From contig NZ_JASAUZ010000067.1 of the NCBI RefSeq assembly GCF_030162935.1, positions 62,001-126,000 of the forward strand: a stretch of 64,000 nucleotides of DNA. The letters run 5' to 3'. Made by a program: the position numbers and the translations under genes. Of this stretch, positions 55,673 through 64,000 are shown in pieces (position 1 is the stretch's first letter; each line of letters starts with the position of its first letter). Below the pieces are notes generated by a model, which made no database searches, was not told where the DNA came from, and saw only the letters and a list, made by a program, of their open reading frames with translations. The DNA is from Comamonas halotolerans. GTDB lineage: Bacteria; Pseudomonadota; Gammaproteobacteria; Burkholderiales; Burkholderiaceae_C.

Positions 55673-57834
55673 ACAGAACGCTCCGTGGGGGTCTGCCCTG
55701 CACCCGATGTGCTCAGCAGTTTCTCAGTCAAATTCTCAAATTCGCGGTCAGTGTCCATGATCTTGCGATTTGACGAAAGCGCCATGGTTGCTCGCGCCGC
55801 ATCACCTTGTGGCGCAACCCAGACCCACAGACGACGATCACGCACATACAACATGGCAAAAACGCCAATGATCAGAAACAGGCAGCCCAGATAAACAATG
55901 TTTTTTCCCGGTGCCCGAGCCACCTGGAAGACACTGGCTTGCACCTGAGTGAAATCATCCATCATGAAAGCCATGGGCGCTGGGTAGAACTGCGCATCAC
56001 TGAGTGCAAACACCGATTGGGTCATGAACGCCAAGGTCTGCTCTCCAGGCTCCAACGCTTTCAGGCCGGCTTTTTCACGGCTGAGCTGGGCCAGATCAAA
56101 CAATACGCCATTCAAGATCCGAATGAGTACCTCGCTGGCACGCTCACGCTCGGCCTCAGGCACATTGGCCTCCATGAACTGGCCAATAGCTTGCAAACCG
56201 CCATCAGGTTTACCCTCGGATTGTCCCGTCCCAGCAAACAGGCCCACCGCCCGCAACGCCGACTGCTCCAGCGCATCACGCAGATCTTCACGATCTTCCG
56301 GAACAGCCTGTTTGGCGTAACGGCGCACCGCTTCTGCCCGCATGGCAGGGTCCATCAATGCGGCACGCATGCGCATGAAACCTTGCATGCTGCCTTCGTC
56401 ATCCGCAGGAATGCGCAGGTAGCGGAAGGGCTCTGACGGATTTTCTCGCACTCCCAGCAGAAACATCGGCACACCATCTCCGAAGTCAACCGGACTCATG
56501 TAGTTCTGATACTCACGCGCCTGACCCGAGGCATCACGCAGCTTGTAACCGATGCTGGGCCCAATATTGCGCAAGTCCTGCGCAGTAGTCGTTTTGTGAC
56601 CACCACCCAAGCGTGACTCGATGGAGCTGCGCAAATCCACCTTGCGCACATCCACAGCAGCTTTGTTGCCCGCCTGGCCGCTGAAGTTCTCCACGTTGAT
56701 CGTGCGCAGTTCGGTGAATTCCAGCGTCAGGCTGTCCTCAGGCCTGGTCGAGCCGCCGCGCATCAGCTGTGTGACACTGCCGATATGGCCCTCCACCTCA
56801 AAAACTTCTCCTCCAGCAGTGAAAGGTACGGCGCGCAGTTTCACGCGTGAGCCACCATCATCAAAGCTGGACTGATAAATCTCGATGCCTTTGTAACTGG
56901 CGGGGTGATTCACCTCGATGCGCTTTTCCACCTGTTCGCCGGTTTCTTTGTCGTGAATGATCACATCACTGGCAAACAGCTTGGGCATCCCCGTGTCGTA
57001 ATACTCCACGATGAACTTTTTCAGCTCCACTGCAAACGGCAGCTCTTGCAGCAGCACACCATCGGACTGGTTCAAAATAGCCGTACCGGCCTGCGTGCCC
57101 TCAGCCACCATCAAGTTGCCGCGGAAAGTGGGGTTGCGCAACGACAGGCGGTGCTCCTCGGGCACATCAGAAATGCGTCCTGCCCCGATGTACGGGGTTT
57201 TCCCCCCTAGCCACATCTGGGCACGCACCACCAGATCACCATCCAGCAGCCCGCCAATGCAGATCAGCACAATCGCTGTGTGCGCCGCGATATAGCCCAG
57301 CTTGTTAGCCGCGCCAGCCTTCGCGGCCAGCATATAGCCCTTGCCTTGCGGGGTTTCACGTTCTTGCAGCTTCACCTTCCAGCCACTGCGCGCCAGGATG
57401 CCGCCTATGCGCTGCGCCGCAACCTGCGGAACCTCTGCCAACACTGAATCGGCTTTGTGGTGGAAGGCCTTGAGGCTTTGCTCGCGAATGTTCTCTTTGT
57501 AATTGCGCAGATCCGCCAGGTATTTGGGCGTATGGCGCAACAAGCACAGCGAAGTGCTGATCACCAGGAATGCCAAGATCAACAGAAACCACCAGGCGCT
57601 ATAGACAGCGTTGAGCTTGAGCGCCAGAAACAGCTCCGCCCAGAACGGACCAAACTGGTTCACATAATTGACATTGGGCTCGTGCTGTTTGAGCACTGTG
57701 CCGATCACCGAAGCGATACAGATGACGGTAAGCAGCGCAATCGCAAAGCGCATGGAAGCCAGCAACTCAAGCAACGCACGCATGCGCTGGGGGCGCTCAA
57801 ATTCAAAAGGCTTGCCAGAAGTGGAATCAGACAT
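55669..57834 (-). CDS. resB: cytochrome c biogenesis protein ResB (system II)
   Basis: The 721-aa membrane protein delivers apocytochrome to the CcsB partner. It has membrane helices near the N-terminus (LLELLASMRFAIALLTVI), a second and third at about 80-100 and 175-195, a large periplasmic domain and a C-terminal helix at about 655-675. The ATG at 57834 is preferred; an in-frame GTG at 57846 is possible. It is the first gene of the resB-ccsB operon, downstream of a cytochrome c4 gene and its terminator. Confidence 0.93.
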   Translation of the reverse strand: MSDSTSGKPFEFERPQRMRALLELLASMRFAIALLTVICIASVIGTVLKQHEPNVNYVNQFGPFWAELFLALKLNAVYSAWWFLLILAFLVISTSLCLLRHTPKYLADLRNYKENIREQSLKAFHHKADSVLAEVPQVAAQRIGGILARSGWKVKLQERETPQGKGYMLAAKAGAANKLGYIAAHTAIVLICIGGLLDGDLVVRAQMWLGGKTPYIGAGRISDVPEEHRLSLRNPTFRGNLMVAEGTQAGTAILNQSDGVLLQELPFAVELKKFIVEYYDTGMPKLFASDVIIHDKETGEQVEKRIEVNHPASYKGIEIYQSSFDDGGSRVKLRAVPFTAGGEVFEVEGHIGSVTQLMRGGSTRPEDSLTLEFTELRTINVENFSGQAGNKAAVDVRKVDLRSSIESRLGGGHKTTTAQDLRNIGPSIGYKLRDASGQAREYQNYMSPVDFGDGVPMFLLGVRENPSEPFRYLRIPADDEGSMQGFMRMRAALMDPAMRAEAVRRYAKQAVPEDREDLRDALEQSALRAVGLFAGTGQSEGKPDGGLQAIGQFMEANVPEAERERASEVLIRILNGVLFDLAQLSREKAGLKALEPGEQTLAFMTQSVFALSDAQFYPAPMAFMMDDFTQVQASVFQVARAPGKNIVYLGCLFLIIGVFAMLYVRDRRLWVWVAPQGDAARATMALSSNRKIMDTDREFENLTEKLLSTSGAGQTPTERSV

Positions 57835-57862
57835 GGGAAGAGACACAGAACCCGAAAGAAAA

Positions 57863-57897
57863 AAGGCGGGGCCATCACATCATGATGGACCCGCCTT
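57863..57897 (-). terminator. Rho-independent terminator after cytochrome c4 gene
   Basis: On the minus strand AAGGCGGG-x-CCATCA pairs with TGATGG-x-CCCGCCTT, followed by a T run (57862 down to about 57857). It ends the cytochrome transcript before the resB promoter. Confidence 0.85.
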
Positions 57898-57951
57898 GAT
57901 TAGGATTTGGTTTGGGCGGCAAGTTCCCGCACTCAACGCGGGAAAATTGAT

Positions 57952-58575
57952 TTAGCGCAAGCCAGCAATATAGTCGGCAACCGCCTTGATTTCGCGGTCG
58001 TTGAGTTTAGCGGCCACATCTGTCATTTGCACATTGTTGGCACGAGATCCATCACGGAAAGCATTCAACTGCTTGACTGTGTATTCAGCGTGCTGGCCCG
58101 ACAAGCGTGGATACTGCGCAGGAATACCAGCACCATTAGGGCTGTGGCAGCTTACACAAGCCGCAATCTTGCGGTCAGGAACACCACCACGGTAAATGCG
58201 TTCGCCAATGGTCACCAGCTCCTTGTCAGTGGCAAAGCCAGGCTTGGCTGGCTGTGTAGACACCCAGGCTGTGACGTTTCTCAATTCTTCTTCCGAAAAC
58301 ATCGTCGCAAAGCCCTTCATGACGGGGTCGATGCGCTTGTCATCGCGGAAGTCATGCAGCTGCTTGAGCAAATACTCTGGATGCTGTTGTGCCAATTTAG
58401 GATTGATGACAATAGTGGAGTTGCCATCGGCAGCGTGACACGCCACGCAAACAGATTCAAAAATGGCCTGGCCTTTCGCCAGGTCTGGCTTAGCCGGTGT
58501 ATCGCCCGCCGCGAAGGCCGGGAGAGCGGGTGCTGCCAGTGCGGCAGCCGTCAGCAAAGAGGCGAGCAACTTCAT
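57952..58575 (-). CDS. dihaem cytochrome c4
   Basis: The 207-aa periplasmic cytochrome has a signal peptide (about 1-23, ending AFAAG) and two haem-binding CxxCH motifs (CVACH 43-47 and CVSCH 140-144), each in a cytochrome c4 domain with a downstream Met ligand (PVMKGFATMF and NVQMTDVA). It carries electrons to terminal oxidases. Its haems need the ResB/CcsB system encoded next to it. Confidence 0.95.
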   Translation of the reverse strand: MKLLASLLTAAALAAPALPAFAAGDTPAKPDLAKGQAIFESVCVACHAADGNSTIVINPKLAQQHPEYLLKQLHDFRDDKRIDPVMKGFATMFSEEELRNVTAWVSTQPAKPGFATDKELVTIGERIYRGGVPDRKIAACVSCHSPNGAGIPAQYPRLSGQHAEYTVKQLNAFRDGSRANNVQMTDVAAKLNDREIKAVADYIAGLR

Positions 58576-58644
58576 ATTGTGGGTCTGGTTATGTGCGCAA
58601 ATCTGCCAGATTCTACAATGAGGCCCTTACGCTTAATACCCCCC

Positions 58645-59391
58645 ATGACGACCAACTCTCCCGCATTTGCTTCGGGTCAAACTTCTGACCTGATTGATCC
58701 CAAGCTGGCCATGGGCTGGATGCACACGGCACGCTTTTTGACTACAGCGGCTCAACTGCACCATTTACCCAAGGTAGACGTCCCGGAAATAGCCTTCGTG
58801 GGCCGCTCCAATGCTGGCAAATCTACTTCCATCAACACGCTGACACAGCAAAAGCAACTGGCTTTTGCATCCAAGAAACCAGGCCGCACTCAGCACATCA
58901 ATTTGTTCTCCTTGGGCAAGCAAGGTGTGACCGATGCCGTTTTGGCTGACTTGCCTGGCTACGGCTATGCCGCAGTATCGCGCTCGGACAAAGAGCGCTG
59001 GCAACGTGTGATGCTCAACTACCTCATGCAGCGCGAGAGCCTGACTGCGGTCGTCTTGCTTTGCGATCCTCGCCTGGGACTGACCGAACTGGATGAAGCG
59101 CTGCTGGACGCCATCCGCCCGCGCGTGGAAAACGGCCTTAAATTCTTGATTTTGCTGACCAAGGCCGACAAACTCACCCGTGCGGAGCAAGCCAAGATCC
59201 TGTCCATCACCAAGCTCAATGCCGGTGGTGGCGAGGTGCGCATGTTCTCCGCACTGAAAAAGCAAGGTGTGGATGCAGTGGCGCAACTGCTGTGGCACTG
59301 GAGCCATCCCGAGGGTTTGCCCCCCGGGAAAACAGAGCCTGTTGCCGTCACCCCAGAGACCCCTGAGTCGCCCGCACCAGCTCAAGATTGA
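58645..59391 (+). CDS. engB: ribosome biogenesis GTP-binding protein EngB/YsxC
   Basis: The 248-aa GTPase helps assemble the 50S subunit. G1 is GRSNAGKST (53-61), G3 is DLPGYGYA and G4 TKAD; the KPGRTQHINLF switch I is typical. It has a Pro/Glu/Thr-rich C-terminal tail of about 25 residues. The ATG at 58645 gives the known length; the open frame continues upstream through the divergent cytochrome gene. Confidence 0.95.
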   Translation: MTTNSPAFASGQTSDLIDPKLAMGWMHTARFLTTAAQLHHLPKVDVPEIAFVGRSNAGKSTSINTLTQQKQLAFASKKPGRTQHINLFSLGKQGVTDAVLADLPGYGYAAVSRSDKERWQRVMLNYLMQRESLTAVVLLCDPRLGLTELDEALLDAIRPRVENGLKFLILLTKADKLTRAEQAKILSITKLNAGGGEVRMFSALKKQGVDAVAQLLWHWSHPEGLPPGKTEPVAVTPETPESPAPAQD

Positions 59392-59433
59392 CTCCCTCGG
59401 CACCGCTGAGGTGCTGTTTTGCGGGAGATCAGC

Positions 59434-60336
59434 ATGGTTCGTACTGGCACTCTTACCTTGCCCCAGGGCATCACGCTGCATTGCCACAGCAGCGGTAGTC
59501 CAGACCGGCCTTTGCTGGTCTTTTTACATGGTTTCCCCGAGGGTGCATTCATCTGGGACGTCCTCATGGAAAACCTGGGTCAGGATTTCTACTGTGTTGC
59601 GCCGAACTTACGCGGCTATGGCGCATCCAGTCAGCCCACAGCCGTTGAAGACTATCGCCCCAAAGTCTTGGTTCACGACTTGGTCACCTTGATTGAACGT
59701 CTCTCGCCAGGGCGCCCCGCGGCTTGCGTGATCGCTCACGATTGGGGCGGCGCACTGGCATGGAATCTGGCCAACCAACATCAGCGCTTGCTGCAGCAAC
59801 TGCTGATCATCAATGCTCCGCATCCAGGCAGTTTTGTACGCGAGCTGCAAAACAATCCCGCTCAGCAAGCCGCCAGCCAGTACATGCACTATTTGCGCCG
59901 TCCCGACGCAGCGCAGCGCTTATTGGCCAACGATGGCGCCCAGCTGTTTTCCTGCTTTCAGACGAAGCACGGGCATTGGCCCTCCTGGCTAACGCAAAAA
60001 TTGCGCACCCAGTATCTGGCCCACTGGAAACTGGGACTGCATGGCGCTTGCGCGTACTACGCGGCCAGTCCCTTGGTTCCACCCCGCGGCGATGACCGCA
60101 GCATCATGGGCGTTGACCTCCCCGAGAGCATGCTTCGTATTGAAGTGCCTACGCGCATTCTTTGGGGAGACCAAGACACAGCGCTGCTGCCTGCGCTCCT
60201 GGATGGGCTGCACAACTGGGTGCACAAGCTGCACATTCAGCGTGTGCCGGATGCAGGCCATTGGCTGGTACATGAAAAGCCGGCGCTGGTGGAGCAAAGC
60301 CTGCGCCACATCCTGCGCAGTCTGGACATGGAATGA
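59434..60336 (+). CDS. alpha/beta hydrolase (epoxide hydrolase/dehalogenase-like)
   Basis: The 300-aa cytoplasmic enzyme has the oxyanion HGFPEG (32-37), an aspartate nucleophile in AHDWGGA (Asp103) and a catalytic His in DAGHWLVHE. An HDWGG nucleophile fits epoxide hydrolases and haloalkane dehalogenases rather than serine esterases. GGGAGA lies 6-11 bp before the ATG at 59434. It starts 42 bp after engB. The substrate is unknown. Confidence 0.87.
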   Translation: MVRTGTLTLPQGITLHCHSSGSPDRPLLVFLHGFPEGAFIWDVLMENLGQDFYCVAPNLRGYGASSQPTAVEDYRPKVLVHDLVTLIERLSPGRPAACVIAHDWGGALAWNLANQHQRLLQQLLIINAPHPGSFVRELQNNPAQQAASQYMHYLRRPDAAQRLLANDGAQLFSCFQTKHGHWPSWLTQKLRTQYLAHWKLGLHGACAYYAASPLVPPRGDDRSIMGVDLPESMLRIEVPTRILWGDQDTALLPALLDGLHNWVHKLHIQRVPDAGHWLVHEKPALVEQSLRHILRSLDME

Positions 60337-60370
60337 GAATTTCCCCTGTACCCAGCCTCTATCGGCCTGG

Positions 60371-61252
60371 CTACTTTTGCGCGTAGAGCGAAGCCTGTCC
60401 CTCTGGGCGTGTCTTGAAGCGTTTGTGCACCCAGTAATACTGAGGAATCATGGTGCGAATGGCGGCTTCAAGCTCGCGATTCATGCGCGCCGTGTCTGCC
60501 ACATGATCTTCCGTCGGAAAATTTTCCCATGCGGGCGTCATCTCTGCCACATAGCCATCGGGTGTCATGCGGTTGTACAAGCCCACCACCTTGGCTTTCC
60601 CCAGGCGCGCAAAGCGCGACAAAGAAGGAATGGTGGCAGTCTCAGGAACCTCAAAAAAAGGCACGAAAACAGAGTCGTTTTTACCGTAATCCATATCAGG
60701 CAAGAGGTACAGCAAACCTCCCTTGCGCAGCACCGAAATGATGGGTTTGACTCCGTCTGCGCGGTTAAGCATGCGAACATTGCCAAAGCGCTGGCGCCCC
60801 GCCATGAACCAGGCATCAAGCACAGGATCAGGATTGGTGGCGAAGATGGATGTGAATTCGCGCTCGGTATTCAGCGGCAGGGCCAAGCCACCAGCGTCCA
60901 TGCTGTAGAAGTGCGGTGCAAACACAATGGTGGGCGTGTCGCCATCGAGCTCATGCACCGCGCCTGTGAGCTTGACACGGCTGCGTACCAGGGCTTCCGA
61001 GCCGAACCACAGCCAGCTGCGATCCAGAAAGGTCTGGCAAAACACCACAATGCTTTCTCTGGCCAGGGCTTTGCGCTGCGCCTCGGTTTTCTCCGGAAAA
61101 CAGAGCTCCAGGTTACGCAAGGCAATCTTGCGCCGCGGGGCTGCCGCCACATACAGCACATTGCCAACCATCCGCCCCATGCCACGCAGCACGGGCAACG
61201 GTAATTTGGCCAGCACATGCATGCAGGCCACTCCGAATTTGCTCCAGCTCAT
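60371..61252 (-). CDS. lysophospholipid/lipid A acyltransferase, LpxL-family (copy B)
   Basis: The 293-aa membrane-bound acyltransferase has an HX4D motif in APHFYSMD, a basic N-terminal anchor and AAAPRRKIALRNLELCFPE, where LpxL proteins place the R-x-N-L segment. It could add a secondary acyl chain to lipid A. It overlaps the other acyltransferase gene by 4 bp. Which of the two is LpxL or LpxM cannot be decided. Confidence 0.88.
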   Translation of the reverse strand: MSWSKFGVACMHVLAKLPLPVLRGMGRMVGNVLYVAAAPRRKIALRNLELCFPEKTEAQRKALARESIVVFCQTFLDRSWLWFGSEALVRSRVKLTGAVHELDGDTPTIVFAPHFYSMDAGGLALPLNTEREFTSIFATNPDPVLDAWFMAGRQRFGNVRMLNRADGVKPIISVLRKGGLLYLLPDMDYGKNDSVFVPFFEVPETATIPSLSRFARLGKAKVVGLYNRMTPDGYVAEMTPAWENFPTEDHVADTARMNRELEAAIRTMIPQYYWVHKRFKTRPEGQASLYAQK

Positions 61253-62106
61253 GCTGCACCACCTTCTGTGCCTGCTGCAGCCTCGTGACGAGGCTGCTTG
61301 TAGCGGCCATATCCCCACAAATACTGGCTGGGGCATTGTCGAATCGTATGTTCCATGGCTTGGTTCAGTTGCACCACTGCTTCATCCAGCTGATCGGACA
61401 GCGGCTCGGACAATGCTTCGAAAAAGAGTTCGTAGCCACGGCCTGCCGCCAGCCGTTCACAGCGCGCCAGCACCACAGTGGCTCCGGTTTGCAATGCCAG
61501 ACGCGCGGCGAGTGTCATGGTGTAGGCATCTTTGCCAAAAAATGGAGCCCACTGCCCCTGACCGTGCGGAGGCACCTGGTCAGGTAGCAAGCCCACCGCC
61601 TCACCTTTGCGCAACGCCTTGATCATCTGGCGCACGCCGGAAAGACTGGTGGGAACGGCCTGGATACCGCTGCGGTTGCGTGCGGTAAGCATCATCTCTG
61701 CCAACCAAGCTTGCTTGGCAGGACGGTACAAAATGGTGATCGGACCATGTTCTGCCGACCACAACTTCGCTGCCCCTTGCACAGACAGCTCGAAACACCC
61801 GAGGTGCGGCGTCAAAAACAAAATGCCCTTCCCTTTGGCCCAGCCCTGTTCCACCACTTGCGCGCCATGCACGGCATTGACCGCCGTTTCCGTCAGCCAT
61901 AGGCGGGGAAGCTCCGCCACCATGCGGCCCGCATGTCCCACCGCATCCTTCACTTGTGCAAAGCGGTAGCCCGCCTGCGCACTATTGGCCGCAAACCGGC
62001 GACGATAAGTAGGGGATAGCGCCCAGGCCAGCCAGCCCATGCACGCCCCCAAGAGGTGCGCCAGGGACAATGGCACTACAGAAAGAAAACGAAAAAGGGT
62101 TGGCAT
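61249..62106 (-). CDS. lysophospholipid/lipid A acyltransferase, LpxL-family (copy A)
   Basis: The 285-aa protein has an N-terminal hydrophobic segment (about 5-28), the motif TPHLGCFE (HX4E) and the LpxL-type LLPDQVPPHGQGQWAPFFG. It is the first gene of the pair and divergent from metK, 127 bp away. The ATG at 62106 gives a normal length; the open frame reaches upstream into the metK leader. Activity on lipid A is inferred from family. Confidence 0.89.
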   Translation of the reverse strand: MPTLFRFLSVVPLSLAHLLGACMGWLAWALSPTYRRRFAANSAQAGYRFAQVKDAVGHAGRMVAELPRLWLTETAVNAVHGAQVVEQGWAKGKGILFLTPHLGCFELSVQGAAKLWSAEHGPITILYRPAKQAWLAEMMLTARNRSGIQAVPTSLSGVRQMIKALRKGEAVGLLPDQVPPHGQGQWAPFFGKDAYTMTLAARLALQTGATVVLARCERLAAGRGYELFFEALSEPLSDQLDEAVVQLNQAMEHTIRQCPSQYLWGYGRYKQPRHEAAAGTEGGAA

Positions 62107-62173
62107 TACAATAAGCGGATGTCGCCGAGTTAACAGAGCAACTTGCAGGGCGACGTAAAACAAAACTGCTAAA

Positions 62174-62227
62174 GCGTTCGCCCGACTCCTGTCAGCCGCG
62201 GCAACGCAATTGCCCAACACAGGAGTT
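62174..62227 (+). promoter_or_regulatory. metK leader with SD-sequestering hairpin/pseudoknot, candidate riboswitch
   Basis: ACTCCTGT (62185-62192) is exactly complementary to ACAGGAGT (62219-62226), which contains the metK ribosome-binding site AGGAG. An inner stem GGCAA (62200-62204) with TTGCC (62210-62214) can form in the loop. GCGTT (62174-62178) is complementary to AACGC (62203-62207) in the loop, so an H-type pseudoknot is an alternative. This is the style of small SAM or SAM/SAH riboswitches. No named class was matched. Confidence 0.5.
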
Positions 62228-62233
62228 TATTCA

Positions 62234-63418
62234 ATGGCGAACGACTTTCTCTTTACGTCGGAATCGGTCTCTGAAGGCCACCCCGACAAAGTAGCCGACC
62301 AAATCTCCGATGCCATCTTGGACGCAATTTTCGCCCAAGACCCACACAGCCGCGTGGCAGCCGAAACGCTGACCAATACCGGCCTGGTGGTATTGGCTGG
62401 TGAGATCACGACTGGCGCAAACGTGGACTACATCCAGGTGGCCCGCGACACCATCAAGCGCATTGGTTACGACAACACCGATTACGGTATCGATTACAAG
62501 GGCTGCGCAGTCCTCGTGGCTTACGACAAGCAAAGCCAGGATATCGCTCAAGGCGTGGACAAGGCCAGCGACGACGAGTTGAACATCGGTGCCGGTGACC
62601 AAGGTTTGATGTTCGGCTACGCATGTGACGAAACACCCGAGCTGATGCCTGCCCCCATTTACTATGCGCACCGCCTGATGGAGCGCCAGGCCCAGTTGCG
62701 CAAGGACGGCCGTCTGCCTTTCCTGCGCCCTGACGCCAAGAGCCAGGTGACCTTCCGCTATGTAGATGGCAAGCCTCACAGCATTGACACCGTGGTGCTC
62801 TCGACCCAGCACAGCCCAGACCAATCCGAGTCGGCTACCAAGATGAAGGCATCGTTTACCGAAGCCATCATTGAAGAAATCATCAAGCCCGTGCTGCCCA
62901 AGGAATGGCTGCTGGATACCCAGTATCTGATCAACCCCACAGGCCGCTTTGTGGTGGGTGGCCCTCAAGGCGACTGCGGTTTGACCGGTCGCAAGATCAT
63001 TGTGGACACCTACGGCGGTGCCTGCCCGCACGGTGGTGGCGCATTCTCTGGCAAAGACCCAACCAAGGTGGACCGCTCCGCCGCTTACGCCGCACGTTAC
63101 GTTGCCAAGAATGTGGTGGCCTCGGGCCTGGCACGCCAATGCCAGGTGCAAGTGGCATACGCTATCGGTGTGGCGCGCCCCATGAACATCACTGTGTACA
63201 CCGAAGGCACAGGCGTGATTCCTGATACGGAAATCTCCAAGCTGGTCGCAGCTCACTTTGATCTGCGACCACGGGGCATCATCGAGATGCTGGACCTGCG
63301 TCGCCCCATCTACAGCAAGACTGCAGCCTACGGCCACTTTGGTCGCGAAGAGCCAGAGTTCACATGGGAAAAGACGGACAAGGCTGCTGCACTGCGCGCT
63401 GCGGCTGGCCTCAAGTAA
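62234..63418 (+). CDS. metK: S-adenosylmethionine synthetase
   Basis: MetK makes SAM from methionine and ATP. The 394-aa tetramer-forming enzyme has [25 protein letters not shown] and the P-loop-like [24 protein letters not shown] at 62221-62225, 8 bp before the ATG, sets the start and lies inside the leader hairpin. It is divergent from the two lpxL-type genes, an arrangement common in betaproteobacteria. A terminator follows. Confidence 0.97.
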   Translation: MANDFLFTSESVSEGHPDKVADQISDAILDAIFAQDPHSRVAAETLTNTGLVVLAGEITTGANVDYIQVARDTIKRIGYDNTDYGIDYKGCAVLVAYDKQSQDIAQGVDKASDDELNIGAGDQGLMFGYACDETPELMPAPIYYAHRLMERQAQLRKDGRLPFLRPDAKSQVTFRYVDGKPHSIDTVVLSTQHSPDQSESATKMKASFTEAIIEEIIKPVLPKEWLLDTQYLINPTGRFVVGGPQGDCGLTGRKIIVDTYGGACPHGGGAFSGKDPTKVDRSAAYAARYVAKNVVASGLARQCQVQVAYAIGVARPMNITVYTEGTGVIPDTEISKLVAAHFDLRPRGIIEMLDLRRPIYSKTAAYGHFGREEPEFTWEKTDKAAALRAAAGLK

Positions 63419-63442
63419 TCTCAACCATCGTCATACAAACGG

Positions 63443-63472
63443 CCGCTGGAGCTTAGCTTCAGCGGTTTTTTT
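63443..63472 (+). terminator. Rho-independent terminator after metK
   Basis: CCGCTGGAGC (63443-63452) pairs with GCTTCAGCGG (63456-63465) with one G-T wobble around TTA, followed by eight T residues. Confidence 0.9.
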
Positions 63473-63635
63473 ATGCCTTAGCAATATCAGCGCCATCTTC
63501 TTTCGCCAAAAGACATTTTTTGTAGACACATTGGCCCCTTGATAAATATCACCTTTTCCTGCTGTTGCCTTTTTAGACTCTTTCAGTGCACCAAGTTGGA
63601 GCACTCCCATGCAATAAATAGAAGGGGCTTTGCAT

Positions 63636-64000
63636 ATGCAACAGCAAGAAGAGAAGGGGTGGCTCAGCCATGCAGGCTGGATTGCTTTAGCCATCGCAGG
63701 AGCGGGCTGTCTAGGTGTGGTCGCTCTAAGAAGAGGAGAAAGCATCAATGCCATTTGGCTGGTTGCCGCGGCAGTCAGCATTTATTTGGTGGCCTATCGC
63801 TACTACAGCAAATTCATTGCAACCAAAGTGATGGGCCTGGATCCACGTCGGGCCACTCCCGCCGTACTCAACAATGATGGCCTGGACTACGTCCCGACCA
63901 ACAAACACATCCTATTCGGACACCACTTCGCAGCCATCGCGGGCGCAGGCCCTTTGGTGGGTCCAGTTCTCGCCGCGCAGATGGGCTATTTGCCTGGCAC
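63636..64000 (+). CDS. cstA: carbon starvation protein CstA, partial (C-terminus outside window)
   Basis: About 122 N-terminal residues of a peptide/pyruvate transporter of the CstA family (full length near 700). It shows a first helix ([18 protein letters not shown]), then the family blocks [39 protein letters not shown] and [28 protein letters not shown]. The ATG at 63636 follows GAAGGGG at 63621-63627. It runs off the right edge. Confidence 0.93.
   Translation, partial: MQQQEEKGWLSHAGWIALAIAGAGCLGVVALRRGESINAIWLVAAAVSIYLVAYRYYSKFIATKVMGLDPRRATPAVLNNDGLDYVPTNKHILFGHHFAAIAGAGPLVGPVLAAQMGYLPG

Noticed and set aside
62231-63424. 397-codon open frame antisense to metK
   Set aside because: It mirrors metK over its whole length and has no recognisable family, signal or ribosome site. 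It is a shadow of codon bias.
1-64000. CRISPR array, tRNA, rRNA, prophage, toxin-antitoxin or defence genes
   Set aside because: No repeat-spacer pattern, RNA gene or matching protein family was seen anywhere in the window.

Overview
This window is chromosomal DNA of a betaproteobacterium, most likely Burkholderiales and close to Comamonas/Comamonadaceae. This is inferred from gene content: a Bug/TctC-type solute receptor, system II cytochrome c maturation (ResB/CcsB) beside a cytochrome c4, a metK gene divergent from two lpxL-type acyltransferases, a fabA-fabB pair, and PlsC with the HX4E motif. No rRNA, tRNA, CRISPR array or intact mobile element was seen. Almost all the DNA is tightly packed housekeeping and metabolic genes, many in operons with 4-bp ATGA overlaps.

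Layout. 1-3200 (minus): dTDP-L-rhamnose operon rfbBDAC, with rfbC cut by the window edge. 3290-6392: coaX, a BON-LysM protein (Kbp-like), galE and a rhodanese. 6551-8700 (minus): a YgjP-type metallopeptidase, plsC and a GmhB-like HAD protein that lacks key catalytic residues. 8803-13153 (minus): fabAB, then corC-lnt. 13257-17672: a GNAT protein, an Lrp/AsnC regulator, and fadD with a metallo-beta-lactamase-fold partner. 17696-23920: slt, 5-formyl-THF cyclo-ligase, a small unknown, a GST, queC, an unknown protein and cca. 24040-27266: aldehyde dehydrogenase with DUF779, and a frameshifted class V aminotransferase. 27289-31160: trxC, DUF2905, a membrane protein, a MidA-type methyltransferase, folB and ttcA.

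31354-37129: a DUF4136 lipoprotein, two tandem DUF2501 proteins, a small unknown, a phosphoribosyltransferase, a Bug receptor/M20 amidohydrolase pair, and a long noncoding gap. 37130-38047: an RhtA-like exporter. 38373-39259 is the only clearly degenerate stretch: a zinc-ribbon membrane protein gene with an amber stop, the 3' stub of an OmpA-family gene, and a 431-bp IS5-type remnant with recognisable inverted repeats. 39453-44724 (minus): a dipeptide-type ABC operon dppABC plus a fused two-domain ATPase.

45058-51177: a histidine phosphatase, then a Fe(II)/2-oxoglutarate dioxygenase (TauD family) followed directly by a complete sugar-type (CUT1) ABC importer. The import-plus-oxidation pairing is unusual. 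51255-54260: a PEBP protein, an esterase and a D-threonine aldolase-like enzyme. 54335-58575 (minus): CcsB, ResB and cytochrome c4. 58645-60336: engB and an alpha/beta hydrolase. 60371-62106 (minus): two LpxL-type acyltransferases. 62234-63418: metK, with a leader that can hide its own Shine-Dalgarno sequence. 63636-64000: the start of cstA.

Most notable observations: (1) the metK leader can fold a hairpin or pseudoknot that sequesters the ribosome-binding site, as a SAM-sensing switch would; (2) the GmhB homologue has lost two metal/acid-base positions; (3) a TauD dioxygenase is coupled to a CUT1 importer behind a perfect palindrome; (4) an OmpA/zinc-ribbon locus is decaying beside an IS remnant.
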